From Beverwykella pulmonaria (Eukaryota; Ascomycota; Dothideomycetes; Pleosporales; Melanommataceae), in contig BCHH01000011.1 of assembly GCA_001599595.1 (NCBI GenBank), forward strand, positions 951,894 through 1,015,893: DNA of 64,000 bases, given 5' to 3'. A model generated the notes under the pieces. It worked only from the letters and a program-made list of their open reading frames with translations, had not been told where the DNA came from and searched no databases. The position numbers were made by a program, and so were the translations under genes. Position 1 is the stretch's first letter; every line of letters begins with the position of its first letter. This document shows, in pieces, positions 10,477 to 22,118 of this stretch.

Positions 10477-12911
10477 TGTTATTATGAATGGGAATGGAAA
10501 ACGGTTGCATTGCATGGAATGGAAAGGAAAATTTTGGGTTTGAGCGTTCATGATACCAAGGGAGCACAATCGAAGGCGCATGTATATTACATGTAGTTAT
10601 TACCAAAGATTCATCAACATCTGGATCTTCACTTTGAGTATGTATACGATGGTTCAGTCAACTAGGAGCTTGTTTCGACATCGAAGCTTCATCCGGATTT
10701 AACCGCGCCAAAGAACCACTGCGCGAAATCTTCAATTCCCCTTCGTCTGCCAAGGTATGCCTTTCCCCTTCCGTTTAGTCCGCATTAGCCCGGTGAGCCG
10801 GCACGACTTTGCCCGATCACCAATGGCTGCTACGGTTTTCATTGGATGATGACTGTTGGTGGCGTCAGGCCATAAGGCTTATTTGCATGCTGATGGGTTT
10901 TCAAATCAGAAAATTGTGGTATTGATAGCTTTTGCAAAAGGACGAAGAAGAAGAGAAATGGGAGGAAACCAGGATTTTTGGAGAGACAATTAATAATCTG
11001 ATATAACCAAGTGGTTGTATGAGGCAGCGCATGTAAGTGAGATGGCTGAATTCGACGTCTTGCAGCGGCCCGTGTCTGTATCCAATCTAGGAAGCTTTCT
11101 CATGCTTGAACTGTCAGCCAAAGCCTCAAACTAGCTAAGTATTCTCGCGCGAGGTGGGATAATCACGATAGAATTCCCAACAACAATTCGATTTTTACCG
11201 ATGAATACTCAATTTGCTCTACTCCGCTCCCTGTAGCTACCAATCTCCCACTCGATCCGAAGGCTCCCAAATTCACCAACACATACGAGATCACGGTATC
11301 ACCAAACACGATGCTGCATCCTTGATCACCGCGTGGTGACACGTGGGTCGGGACAGGATCCAGATGATGCGAGAAATCCCTCGGACTTTGCTCGGGGATG
11401 ACGTATAGTGCAATCGCAAGTTACGAATATGAATATATTGAAACGATTGATCGCTGAGTGCATATTATTACCTGTTAGTGGGCGGACGTGTAAGAGGTAT
11501 AGAAAGCAATAGGAAGTTGCTATGAGTTATACTTCCATTGTCCATCTGTTTGTTAGTTGTTCAAAACATTTATTGGACATCAACCCCGGAAACATACAAG
11601 AAATTAACGAAAGCATCTTTTCTTCGCTTTAGTATTATAACTCTTAAGATAAAACGTGTCTTTTCTTGTCTGTCAATGTCCCCGAAGGATCACATATTCC
11701 TGTTCCAGCTCTGCATGGCTAATATCCCTTTGGATGTTCATATTCCGAGTAAGCTCCACTGAAATGACAACTGCAAAAATAAATGGCAAAATATGACGGC
11801 CTTAAGCTGGAACAATAGAGGATGGTATCCAGTCACATCTATAGAGACAACGACAGCCCAATTCAAAAGTTCACTCCAGCTTTCGACCAAAATTTTGAAA
11901 ATCGGCAAGAGAACCCATCAATATTTGCACTTCACTCCGATGCGACACAGATAGTTGAAAGATGAAGATTCAAGCCTCCTGTCACACGGTGAATCTTAAG
12001 TTTCTGAAAAATTGCTTTTCACAGATATCATCGAAGCTCAAGGACCTCAAAGGGTAGGACTACTTGGGTAGCACGATTCTGGAGGGTGAAATCAAAAGCT
12101 GTTATGTGCTTGCCGAGCAACTATCCAGGCCAGAAAATAGGGACGAATGAGAGAGGTACATGGGAGGATGGGAGGGAAGGCCAAGAAGTAGAGAGAACAA
12201 ACATCATCACGAACATTGCATGCGCATGGGTGGGATTGCTAGTACAATGTCAGACAAGAGCCGCATTTTACTGAGGACGCCATACGTTATATTTGATGGT
12301 TCGGAGCTTGTACTGGAAATCAGACATCTGGGAAGAAAAGATCTTGATTCAGCTGAAATAAGGAGACTGATCATTTTCATATGTTTCCCCATGTCCCAAT
12401 GACATCAAAATGCGATATACGCGTGATTTAGGAGCAGAAGGGTGAACGTGGTTGGACCTTGGGAAGAAAGGGCGTGGCGTGACCGAGGGTGTGCGCTAAG
12501 AAACCGCCAAATAAATCACCAGCCCTCGCACCTTACCTCTATTTCCCACCCTCCGTTACCACAACAATCACCTCCTTCAGTCATGATATTTCTACTCCCT
12601 TCATTTCATCCGTGTTTGCAATTAGGGCCCCCATTTTCATTTAAGTGCAATCAGCGCTGCTGTTAGTTACAAAACATAACCACCTTTGACTCTACGCAAC
12701 TTTCTGGAATTGCAACTGCTGCGCTTGTTTTCTTGAACCACGGCACTCCCTGTACCAATGCTCATGCTGAATACGCTCTCTATTTGACTTGGGTTTAATT
12801 TCTACGCAAGCAAGCCTTCACCATAATACGGAGTACGATCTTACAACCGCCCATTTGTACAGGCCTACACCTCTAGAGAGCAGACAGCATTGAGAACGGA
12901 TCTTTATCAGA
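10477..12911. other. 2.4-kb spacer, nothing recognised
   Basis: Only short open frames (the longest are 11538-11762, 12086-12274 and 12160-12402) without recognisable features. A pyrimidine-rich stretch around 12530-12680 lies before the next gene. Confidence 0.4.
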
Positions 12912-14693
12912 ATGGAGCGTAAAGATGGAAATCTCTGCTCGCAAAAATTCCTCAGATTCTATCGAGAACATCTCCTATCTCCACCCAGCAGTTTTCCTTC
13001 CATCAGCAACGGTGGTAGGGACACAGATCCCGACTCACCCCAAGTGGCTAATGATTCCACTACGACACTTGCTCGCATACCCCATAGGAAAAGCATTACT
13101 TCTCGAGAAGATTGGCTATCCATGGATATTCAAACACCCTACCGAGTTCCAATGGATCGTGAATTCAATGATGTGACCATAATAGTCTCTCTTTTGCCGA
13201 CAGTTTTGAGAGATAAGCGTACGCCAGCGCAGGCAGCATCATCTACAGACCTGCTGGCCGAATATATTTCGCCGCTGGCGATTTCGAATGCGGATTTTCA
13301 AAAAGGACTGGAATCATCGGCGACGAAGGACGCGAATACTCGAACGCTGGAAAAATCAATCGCATTGCCTTCCAGTCCTCCAGACATTAGTAAAGAGAGT
13401 GCAGCTGCGGTCAGGAGCGGTCAATTTACAAAAAACTCAAAACCAAGAGACACTCACTCAGAACATGCGAGTGTCGACATCGGGAACACGGAAGATGCCG
13501 ACTTGGTCGATAATGATGCAAAGGAAGTTTCAGATCTATCACCAACGCCACTTGAAAAATTAAACGCACAGAATAGTTCAGACTTTTCTTCATCGCCCGT
13601 GGTAGATAAGGACACAAGATTGGATTCCGAATCATTGACATTGTCATCATTAATGTCACTTACTTGCTTAACATCAGCTACTAGCTCTGATTTGGGACCC
13701 CTCTCGATACCACGCACTAGCGCAGGTGAAGTGGATCGTGGACGTAAGACACGAGTGAGTAAGCTGTCTAAAGGCACCAGGGCAACCCGAGCAACCAAGA
13801 CTCGGAATGAGGAGTGCCAGAAACCTTCAAATCAGGAACTAGAGATTGAAGAGCTAAGGCGGCTGAAAGAAATTGCTGGAAAACTCCTCTTTAAAAAGCT
13901 TCCTGCGCTTGCGCAGATGATCTTTACAAAGCACTGTCGCGAAGAATTTGTATCGGTGCGCCTTTTCATCGGGACCTACTCCTGCCCACGGCAAAAAGTG
14001 GTCAATTTGAAAGCCTGGGCATACCTCCAGCCAACAAGCCGCCCCAAAGGAGGATCAATTATGAGTGTATGGGCAGACAACGAAGGGAAACACATACCTA
14101 TCGAAGTGCCGTATCAGCCAAAACACAAATATTGCAAAAACCAGCTTCCTGAGCTTGTGCCAGAATTGAAACGATGCTGGCCATTCAATCGGGCCAAAAG
14201 TTATGGTGAACTATTTGTTCTCGTCGTTTACTACTTCTTGCTTGCGGCGCAAGAGAAAGGCGCAACCTTCGATCAATACAGGATCCGCTTCAGGGAAGAA
14301 ATTGCTAAGGATCTCCTTAAGCTCTGCAAGAAATTCAAGAGGCGCAATGCCCGTGAGGCTCATAAGTGCTTTGGAGATACAAAGGAGTTTGAGGTTGAGG
14401 ATTTTAGTAGTTCTAGCAGCAGCGCGGATTGGACCTCCTTCCCAGGCGTCGCGCCTCTGCCATATGAACCACTATCAATACCACGGCTAAAGCTGGGCGT
14501 AAAACGTGGATTCTCAGATAGTTTTGACAGCTCCGATGACGAGGTCCCTGCCAAACGACCCACGAAAAAAAGCGTTCGCGAGTACGTGGCATCCACCTTA
14601 GTTACGCCTGCCATCCCTGGCCCAGCAAAGGACGTCTCCAATATTGCCAACCTCAGGCCCCAACAGTGCGAACTTGCCCAGATTACTGACTAA
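12912..14693 (+). CDS. Hypothetical protein, 593 aa, nuclear-type low-complexity protein
   Basis: Single uninterrupted frame from a clear ATG. Residues 1-300 are Ser/Thr/Asp-rich and look disordered. A basic patch (GRKTRVSKLSKGTRATRATK) sits near 277-296. A more ordered section follows (about 305-480; includes KLLFKKLPALAQMIF, a CP-x-QK motif and FNRAKSYGELFVLVVYYFL). The C-terminal part has SSSSSADW and a basic PAKRPTKK, a possible nuclear localisation signal. I do not recognise a family. The length of the frame and the amphipathic middle section argue that it is a real gene. It is convergent with the SDR gene downstream. Confidence 0.6.
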   Translation: MERKDGNLCSQKFLRFYREHLLSPPSSFPSISNGGRDTDPDSPQVANDSTTTLARIPHRKSITSREDWLSMDIQTPYRVPMDREFNDVTIIVSLLPTVLRDKRTPAQAASSTDLLAEYISPLAISNADFQKGLESSATKDANTRTLEKSIALPSSPPDISKESAAAVRSGQFTKNSKPRDTHSEHASVDIGNTEDADLVDNDAKEVSDLSPTPLEKLNAQNSSDFSSSPVVDKDTRLDSESLTLSSLMSLTCLTSATSSDLGPLSIPRTSAGEVDRGRKTRVSKLSKGTRATRATKTRNEECQKPSNQELEIEELRRLKEIAGKLLFKKLPALAQMIFTKHCREEFVSVRLFIGTYSCPRQKVVNLKAWAYLQPTSRPKGGSIMSVWADNEGKHIPIEVPYQPKHKYCKNQLPELVPELKRCWPFNRAKSYGELFVLVVYYFLLAAQEKGATFDQYRIRFREEIAKDLLKLCKKFKRRNAREAHKCFGDTKEFEVEDFSSSSSSADWTSFPGVAPLPYEPLSIPRLKLGVKRGFSDSFDSSDDEVPAKRPTKKSVREYVASTLVTPAIPGPAKDVSNIANLRPQQCELAQITD

Positions 14694-15164
14694 AAGCTTG
14701 CAGAGATTCAAGCAGTGGCCGAGCAACTCCGGCATTGGGTGATTAGACGAAGGCACGCATATGGACGTTGACTGCCGAGTCTGCAGTTCTGGAGGAGCAA
14801 ATGTCAAGTTCGGGCTCAGATACCGGAAAACCAGTCACGGATGAGAGGTAGAGGTAAAGAGGGAGAATACGTAGGATGGTCTGCATTTCTGATCGCGCTG
14901 CGGATGGGAGAAAAGTCATTTAAATTGTCAGACTTCTTAGTGAATTTTCTCCGATAAATCACTGTGTGCTGTTATAGATAGCGGGGACATGGATAGAGAG
15001 GGGAGTGGGTGGGCTTCTAAACATCCATTTCATTAAGCGGTGCGTAGCCGATTCGCAAACAATGCCTCCACTGTTACTTTTAGATCTTACTCTTCGCACT
15101 CTCGCCTGCACCATGCCTCCGTCCCTGTGCCTGCGCCTGATCAGCATCTAAGCTCTTCTTTCTA
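14694..15164. other. Convergent 3' spacer
   Basis: About 470 bp between the 3' ends of two convergent genes. No open frame of note. It must hold both polyadenylation sites, but I cannot place them. Confidence 0.4.
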
Positions 15165-16299
15165 TCACTCCTTATATGTTCTCACTTTATAATCATCCAA
15201 CCACTTGTCCTCAATAATAACCAGTTGCGTATCCTGCGTCCGCTTAAAGTACCCATTATGCCCGTCCTCCTCCGTGTAATCATCCTTGTCAATGTCCATA
15301 TATCCCTGTTTCGCAATACTCCGTGGTACAATCATCAAGGACTTGCCTGTATGAAATTGAGCTTCAAGTCACACTCAAGCATCTACCCTAGCTCCACTCT
15401 ATGGAACAGGATGATGAGGAAAGTCAAAACGTACCATTCACACTCCTATCCGTGGTAATCCTCAACATACAATTAGCTACATCCTCCTGCTCACCAAACT
15501 CGATCCCCCGCTCCGTAAGCCAGTTCTCATACTCTTTTGTCCGGATGGCAGATTTGATCCAGCACGGCGCAACATAATTGATGCGGATGCCTTGTTCCCA
15601 GGACGAGCGGCGCGCTGTGCGCATGAAGCCGCGGAGTCCGTATTTGGTCGCTGTATACTCCCAGTTGCCCTGCATAAATTCTCTCAGCTCCTCTGTTGCC
15701 TCATAATAGAAGGAGAAAATCGGATAGGATAAAGGGATGGAGAGACGTACAGGTGAATCAATCCACGCCACCATACTCCCGGTAATAATAAAACACCTAT
15801 CTCTGTCATCTGTCTCCTCCTGCTTCCTAAAATAATGCACCGCCAACTTCCACGTGAAAAAGGTCCCCCTCAAATTCACCTCCACAATATTCAAATCTGG
15901 CTTCGTTGGCTCTCCCTTTGCATCATCCAAATTCCACAGACTATCCCCGGAACTCCTAGAGATACCCGCATTGGCGATGACGACATCAACGAAGCCGAAT
16001 TTCAATTTGGCGGCAGCGAACAGCGCGACTTGTTGGTCCCAGGAGCAGATGTCGACTTTGATGAATTGCGTGCAGTCGCGGGCATGTTTGGAATTGAGTT
16101 CCGCGGCGAGGGCTTGGCCTCGTTCGTTCACGTCCCCAATGGTTACGTTTGCTCCTGCAGCGGCGAAGGCGCGGACGCAGGTTTCGCCCATGCCATTTGC
16201 GCCGCCGGTGATGATGACAGATTTTCCATTCGCTTTGGAGGCATCGATGGGAGTTGTGTGGTCCAGAGGACCCGTGTATTCGTAGCGGGGTATCGGCAT
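15165..16299 (-). CDS. Short-chain dehydrogenase/reductase (SDR), three exons
   Basis: Exons on the minus strand: 16299-15751, 15669-15435, 15346-15165; 321 aa. Intron 1 (81 bp) is a multiple of three and stays open, but removing it joins WIDSP to GNWEYTATKYG, the normal SDR spacing. Intron 2 (88 bp) ends at a CATACAG acceptor and yields a conserved-looking tail (SVNGKSLMIVPR). Motifs: TGGANGMG cofactor loop (about residues 32-39), NAG, catalytic Ser in TGSM, catalytic YTATK. The family (15-hydroxyprostaglandin dehydrogenase-like SDRs) interconverts secondary alcohols and ketones with NAD(P). It is divergent from the neighbouring BVMO gene, which suits making the ketone that a BVMO would use (inference). 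Confidence 0.88.
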
Positions 16300-16958
16300 A
16301 GCTGCGGTTGACTATCGTTCGTGCTATCAGAATAAGACAGAAGTCTTCAGTTTGTGCGAAGCAAAAAAGAAACTTGAGAATCGAGAGAGAGAAGCAATTG
16401 GGAAATCAAATAAACAGGAATAGGTCAACCGCTCAAAAAGAAGCGCCCAGGCATACGAACATGGTGTCCAACACCACAACCATAAACAACACGCGGTAAA
16501 GTGCGGGTTTGGCTACCATCATTAGGCGCTAGATGCACCCTTGAATATTACGGCCTTGCGCTAGGCAATCCGAATCCTGATAACCGTCTTGGCTCTTCAA
16601 CGCGTGTCCCTCTCGGCAACGCCTTTTCACGACGGCCTCAACGACACAGCGCCGAAACTGATGACGCCGGAGTCTATTCCCGAATTTCGCCGTTGGCGGG
16701 GAACTCGGTGGTGCAACATTCAATTCGATCTCAACCACATCGGCTCAGAGTGATGCGATACCAACGGGATACCCCATCCGTTCACCTTCAACCTTCATAC
16801 CATCTATTTTGCGACAACGCTTACTTGAGAGATCAGAGTCTTGTATCGCCCAAATATTTCGTCTCATCTTTCTATCCAGATTGGTCGCTTGAGCGCTTTC
16901 AAAGACCTCCCATTCTCCCTTGAGATACCTACTCTGCTGTTATTCTTTATTATTCAAC
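16300..16958. promoter_or_regulatory. Divergent promoter region, SDR / BVMO 1
   Basis: A 659-bp gap between two diverging start codons, so it should hold both promoters. CGG and CCG triplets are present (for example CGCCGGAG near 16663), the building blocks of Zn2Cys6 sites. I cannot define a shared operator by eye. Confidence 0.45.
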
Positions 16959-19073
16959 ATGACAGTCTTTATGGACACATCGAGCTCCGGCACCGGCACC
17001 GCCATTGACGATACAGCGCCCGAAATCCCACATATCAAAGGCACCACAAATGGGATTAAGCATCCCAGGGTCGCGACTACGAATGGTGCCTCCAACGGGA
17101 TCAACAGAACGCACAATGAGGCAGACTTCGACCCCTTCAAGCTCAGCGAACAGTACGCATACACGCCGCGGAAGCTCAAAGTCTTTACCATCGGTGCGGG
17201 CTTTTCGGGGCTGTTAATCGCGCACAAATTCCAGCACCGGTTCCCTGAGATGCAGGAGATGGTCGATCATACAATTTTTGAGGCGCATAGTGAGGTTGGT
17301 GGGACATGGTTGGTGAATAATTATCCTGGTGTGCAGTGTGATGTTCCGGCGCATATATACGCGAGTGTGCACCTATCTTCGTATCTTCTCCTTTATACTG
17401 ACAGACATATGATAGGCCTTCCCCTTCGACCCCAATCCAGACTGGACACGCTTCTACGCGTCAGGCGCCGAGATTCTCGCATACTTCAAGCGCATCGTAA
17501 AGAAGTGGAATCTAGATCGTGACCTACAGCTCAACACCAAAGTAGTCGGTGCAGCATGGCAAGAAGACCTCGGACAGTGGAAAGTGACAGTCGAACATGC
17601 TGGCGTGCAACGTGATGAGTTCTGCCATGTCATTATCTCAGGACAGGGCGTTTTAGTGTAAGCGTTCCTTCCCGTTCTCGATTGTTTGACATTGCTGATG
17701 AGTTAATCGCAGGCACGAGAACTGGCCAGACGTTGCCGGCCTCAAAGACTTTAAAGGTCACATGACGCATTCTGCGCGCTGGGACCACAGCTACGATTAC
17801 GGCAACAAGCGCATCGCAGTCATCGGCAACGGATCATCTGGCATCCAAATCGTCCCACAGATGGCAAAGCTTCCTGGTACCACTGTGCAGAATTTCATCC
17901 GCGGACCAGCTTGGGTGTACTACCGCGCACCTCCCTCAAAACATCTCGGCCGCGCAGTTGACGATCCCAACCCAGCTTTCACCGAGGAGGAGAAGGAGAA
18001 GTTCAGGGACCCAGAATACCATCACCAGTACCGCAAAGGTATTGTTTCGAGAACAAACAGGTCCTTCTACATCTTCTTGAAGGGCGAGAACAACCACGCC
18101 GGCATGAAGGCTGCATCGGAGCAAATGGCAGAGAAACTCAACCGTGACGAGCGGCTGTGCAATATGCTGATTCCAAAGTGGGAACTGGGGTATGTGTTCC
18201 CCTGCCAGGGATTTCTGTCTCGTAGTATCCATAACTTGGGACTAATGATAACAGCTGTCGGAGAATCACACCGGGACCGGGATATCTGGAGTCATTCCTC
18301 AGAGACAACTGCGACTTAACAAACAGCGCGATTACGCGAATCAGCGAGAACGCAGTACACACGGCGGACGGTAAGACTTTCGAGTGCGACGTTGGTAAGT
18401 CCATGCTTTCCTCTTCCCCAAACCTCCTAATCATCATACTGACATTCAAACAGTAATTTGCGCAACGGGCTTCGACGTCTCGCACCGTCCCCGCTACCCC
18501 TTCGTCGGCCAGAACAATGTCAACCTTCGCGAAAAGTGGGAAGACGAGCCCGAATCCTACATCTCCGTCATGACGCCCGACTTCCCTAACTACTTCATGA
18601 TGATGGGACCCAACTGTTTAGGTGGGCACGGCTCGCTGGTCGAAAGCCTGAACTGGACAGGCGACTATTTCGTCAAGTGGATCAAAAAGCTTTCAACCGA
18701 GGATATCAAATACATTGTACCGAAACGCTCCGTTGTAGATTCGTTCATGAAATACGGAGATGAGATCCACAAAACACTTGTGTGGACAGGCGGCTGTAAG
18801 AGTTGGTATAAACGAGGTCGTGTTGATGGTCGCGTGACGGCGCTATTTGGCGGAAGTGCGCACACGTTCAATCGTCTTCTGAGTGAGATCCGGGGCGAGG
18901 ACTTCGACATCACATATAATACGGCAAATCCGTTCCGATTCATGGGCAACGGATTCACAAAATATGAGATGGATGAGTCGAGCGATTTGTCATGGTATGT
19001 GGAAGTTGCGGAGGAGGCTCAAGGCCGAGGGCCAGAAAAACAGCAGACTGTGAAAGCAAAAGAAAGCGTTTAA
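16959..19073 (+). CDS. FAD-dependent Baeyer-Villiger-type monooxygenase 1
   Basis: Five exons: 16959-17360, 17416-17657, 17713-18189, 18255-18394, 18454-19073; 626 aa. Dinucleotide-binding loops: GAGFSGL (about residue 79) and GNGSSG (second Rossmann fold). The BVMO fingerprint FxGxxxHxxxW is present as FKGHMTHSARW, followed later by the ATGFD motif. An N-terminal extension of about 70 residues precedes the FAD fold. Intron 1 is odd: a GC-AG intron (17361-17415) restores the family motif PAHIYAFPFDPNPDW, while the GT-AG alternative (exon end 17366, 628 aa) adds two residues. The family inserts oxygen next to a carbonyl using NADPH and O2, giving an ester or lactone. The substrate is unknown. 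The gene ends 105 bp from the regulator gene, tail to tail. Confidence 0.9.
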
Positions 19074-19178
19074 TTTCCTTTGAATTCAAAGTTCTAGCGT
19101 TATATAAATAGATTTCATAATACTGATTGCTTCTTGCTGAAGTCAGTATCAATCCGTTCACGAATTGTCAACATTATA

Positions 19179-21334
19179 TCAAGAACTTGTCGCCATCAAA
19201 TCCGGGAATCCCAGAGTATAGTCTGTAAATGGATCAAACAAATCCTGATACTGTGCCAATAATGTATCATGAAATATTTCATTATTCGGTGACGGGAAAC
19301 CTCTCGTCGCTGTGCCCTGCTCTTTACCAGAGATCAGGCTCTCGGCAATTCCGTTGGTGGATTTCGATACAAATGGAAAGAAACGAAGCCAGTCGAAATC
19401 GTCGTTGTCGTCAAGATGGACTTCATTTGAAAGAGAAACGGATGGATGGTGAGGGATATTCATATTGGGCGGAGACGTGAAATCGTTGACTGTCTCAGAG
19501 CTGCTGGCCAATGCCAGCGTAGTTCCAGGTTTCCGTAATCGATCGAAGCCCTGAGCAATGACATTGGCGGATGCCCACATCTGTTGCAATTGTTTGACTG
19601 TGTGAACTAGAATGTCCAGATCCTCGTTGGCATACTTAGTCAGGTGCTCAATCCGACAAGCCTGAAGTAGGGCAATAAATGCCGTTCCTACATGCCAACA
19701 TGTGATCGCCATAAGATACCTGGTATTGCCTCGCGCCAGAATATCTCTCAGGATACGCGCGGTGCAAGAAGCTGCAATAATGGCTGGAGGTAGAGCCTGG
19801 GGAAGATGTCCGCTCGAACGTTTCAGGTGCATGATAACAATAGTAGTAAGGTAGAAGAGATGTAGTTGGTGAACATCTCGGTCGAAACGATCCGTATGTG
19901 CCGAGTCGATGGGAAGTCGGAGACACGGAGGGAGCGAGTGGACCCAAGATACGAGCTCTTCCCGCAAGTGATTGGGAAAGACATTTGAGTTTGACTTGTC
20001 TGACTGCAAGAGGACTTTCGCGATGCGTCCAATGATGGCACACAGGCGAACCCAGTAGATGAAAATCTTGCCTTGCCGCTGGCGTTGCGGCTCATTCGGG
20101 AAGTCTTCTAAAGTCGGTTCTTGGATGCTGCAGTCGTCAGGATCGATGATTGTGGGCTTGCTCTGGCAAAGTGCCGTCAATCGTTCGCGCGCCTGTAGAG
20201 TTAGTGATATAAGTTTAAAAGGCACATAGTGGCAAAGGACCAAACAGAAGAATTGGAGGCGCTTACAAAAGCAGTCCACCAAATCCGCCTCCGTAACCCA
20301 AGGTCAAGTCTTTCTCGGTGAACGTCATCCAGAGCAGGTTCTCGGTGAATATTCATTTGTTGTGCATGCCTGATAATGACGCTTGTCCACCACCAGCTCG
20401 AATGACGATGAACTCGAGAAGGGGCTTGGGGTGCCCACCAGTAAAACAGGCATAAGGCTTTCAAACTTGTCAGACTATCCGCCTCCTCATCCTCATAGAA
20501 AATCGTTCTAGCCCGCTTGTAGTACATCTCGGGTCCGTCATGAGGCAACAATGGAGGTTGAATATGGCTACTCGCGAGCGCAAGCGCATTCGCTAGAAGA
20601 GGTGATCGTGCTAGTTCTGAGGATAGGGTGTTGCGTTCGAGCACGGGACACCATGTGTAGCAGTAGTTGAAGTAGGTGTCTGCAAATATCTGCTGGAGAT
20701 CCGGATGCAGGTCAGATCGATACTTGTGCTCGAGCTGCGCTACAAACGCCTGGTTGTCTGCATCCAACTGGTTTTCAGGTCCGTAGACTCCGAGAAAGCC
20801 GGAATCCATATCGCCAATCTGTGTGGGTGTCGTTCCCGCGTGGCTGATACTAAGTTGATGGCGTTGGGAGACTGGAGATTGGTTTTGAGGAACCTCGAAG
20901 ATGCTTCTTGGAGATGGATTGGGTTGGATGTCTTGAATTCGGATGTTTTGGATGGACGCTGACGGCGAGACATGGCTATGCTCTAGGTTGGGATCAATTA
21001 CACCGGAGTTCTGATCAACGTTGGATGCCTCAAGAGCCTGAAAGGTAGCATCTGCAGCCAGGAGAGCATCGACTCCGTTTGAAATCTGGTATTCGGCCGC
21101 CCTAGGTCTGTTCTCATCATTCACTGCTACTTTCTGCTTCTTCTCACGCTTAGAGGGCCTGATGCGGCAATCTCGATCCGAATTAGAACAGTTAGTACAA
21201 TCTTGATTTCCCCGGCCTTTACGTGCTTGAATATCACATTTGATCTTTTTGGAGTGGCAAGTGATGCAAACCAGCTCTGCCCGTTTCCGTTTGGGCTGCT
21301 GGGTGGAGAAGTGCATCCAGTTGTCTGACGACAT
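19179..21334 (-). CDS. Zn2Cys6 transcription factor with fungal-specific middle domain
   Basis: Two exons on the minus strand: 21334-20267 and 20192-19179 (intron 74 bp, GTAAGC...CTACAG); 693 aa. The binuclear zinc cluster is near residues 23-56: CITCHSKKIKCD, then CTNCSNSDRDC, in a basic context (KRKRAE before, KREKKQK after). Splicing joins RRRIWWTAF to ARERLTALCQSKP, the core of the fungal transcription-factor middle homology region. The protein is nuclear by family. Its position inside the oxidoreductase block suggests it is the pathway-specific regulator, which is inference. No in-frame stops or lost cysteines were seen. Confidence 0.9.
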
Positions 21335-22118
21335 GCCGTAAACTTATTACAAAATAAGAGACGGAGAAGGTAGGTCCACGTTTCGACTGTAGGCCGGTGG
21401 TATTGACCAGGTGTTGGTATTGGATGATTTGGTAGAGGCGCCCTGGAATGCGTCTGGCCAGTGATGTGCTGATTGTGCTGTTTCCTAGAACATATCAAAA
21501 GCAGTGAAGCCGGCAAATGCGCGTTATTTCCTGGAATAATCCCTGTTATACTCAAATGGACTTAATGCGGCGTTCTTGATTCAGAGCTCAGAGCGGTGGC
21601 AACGCTTTTCCGGCGTCTCGTGCAGAAGGGTTCGGCTTGGGCGGAATCTGGTGTATCGAGGTAAGAATATAGACCGTTTTCATACTGGCATGTATTATAG
21701 ACGGCCTCGATATCGACAACCATACGCCGAAATGGAAAGGGTTGAGGTTCGTAAGGGTTTGGGGTGCCGAGTTGAAACATCAGCCGACGCGCTACACTAG
21801 CGTCGTCATGTGATATTAAGTTGGGCCTTCTTCACCTGGGCACACAATTACGAGCGCGTACTCATGAACAAGATCCAGGGTAGGTAAAGGTCTCGTTGCA
21901 AAATTTCCCTAGTTTCACCTCTAGCAACATGTATTTAATATATTTGCGCCCGAAATTACGTCACAGGCTGCGCCAACAGAAGTTCACAAGGCTAGGATTT
22001 CGAAAGCTCGATTAAAGCGTCGTCTATATCAATCCTTAACAATTATCGTCCCAAAAACAATATGAAAACACCCCCTTAAATTCCCAGTAAAACAAAATAT
22101 GGAGCTACAGTCCACTAT
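21335..22118. promoter_or_regulatory. Spacer: promoter of the regulator, 3' end of the transporter
   Basis: 784 bp upstream of the regulator start codon and downstream of the transporter stop. Small open frames (21576-21800 plus, 21562-21780 minus) have no recognisable features. Confidence 0.35.

Noticed and set aside
15670..15750. Intron 1 of SDR 1 read as coding (it stays open)
   Set aside because: Its 27 residues interrupt the conserved segment before YTATK, and both splice sites are good.
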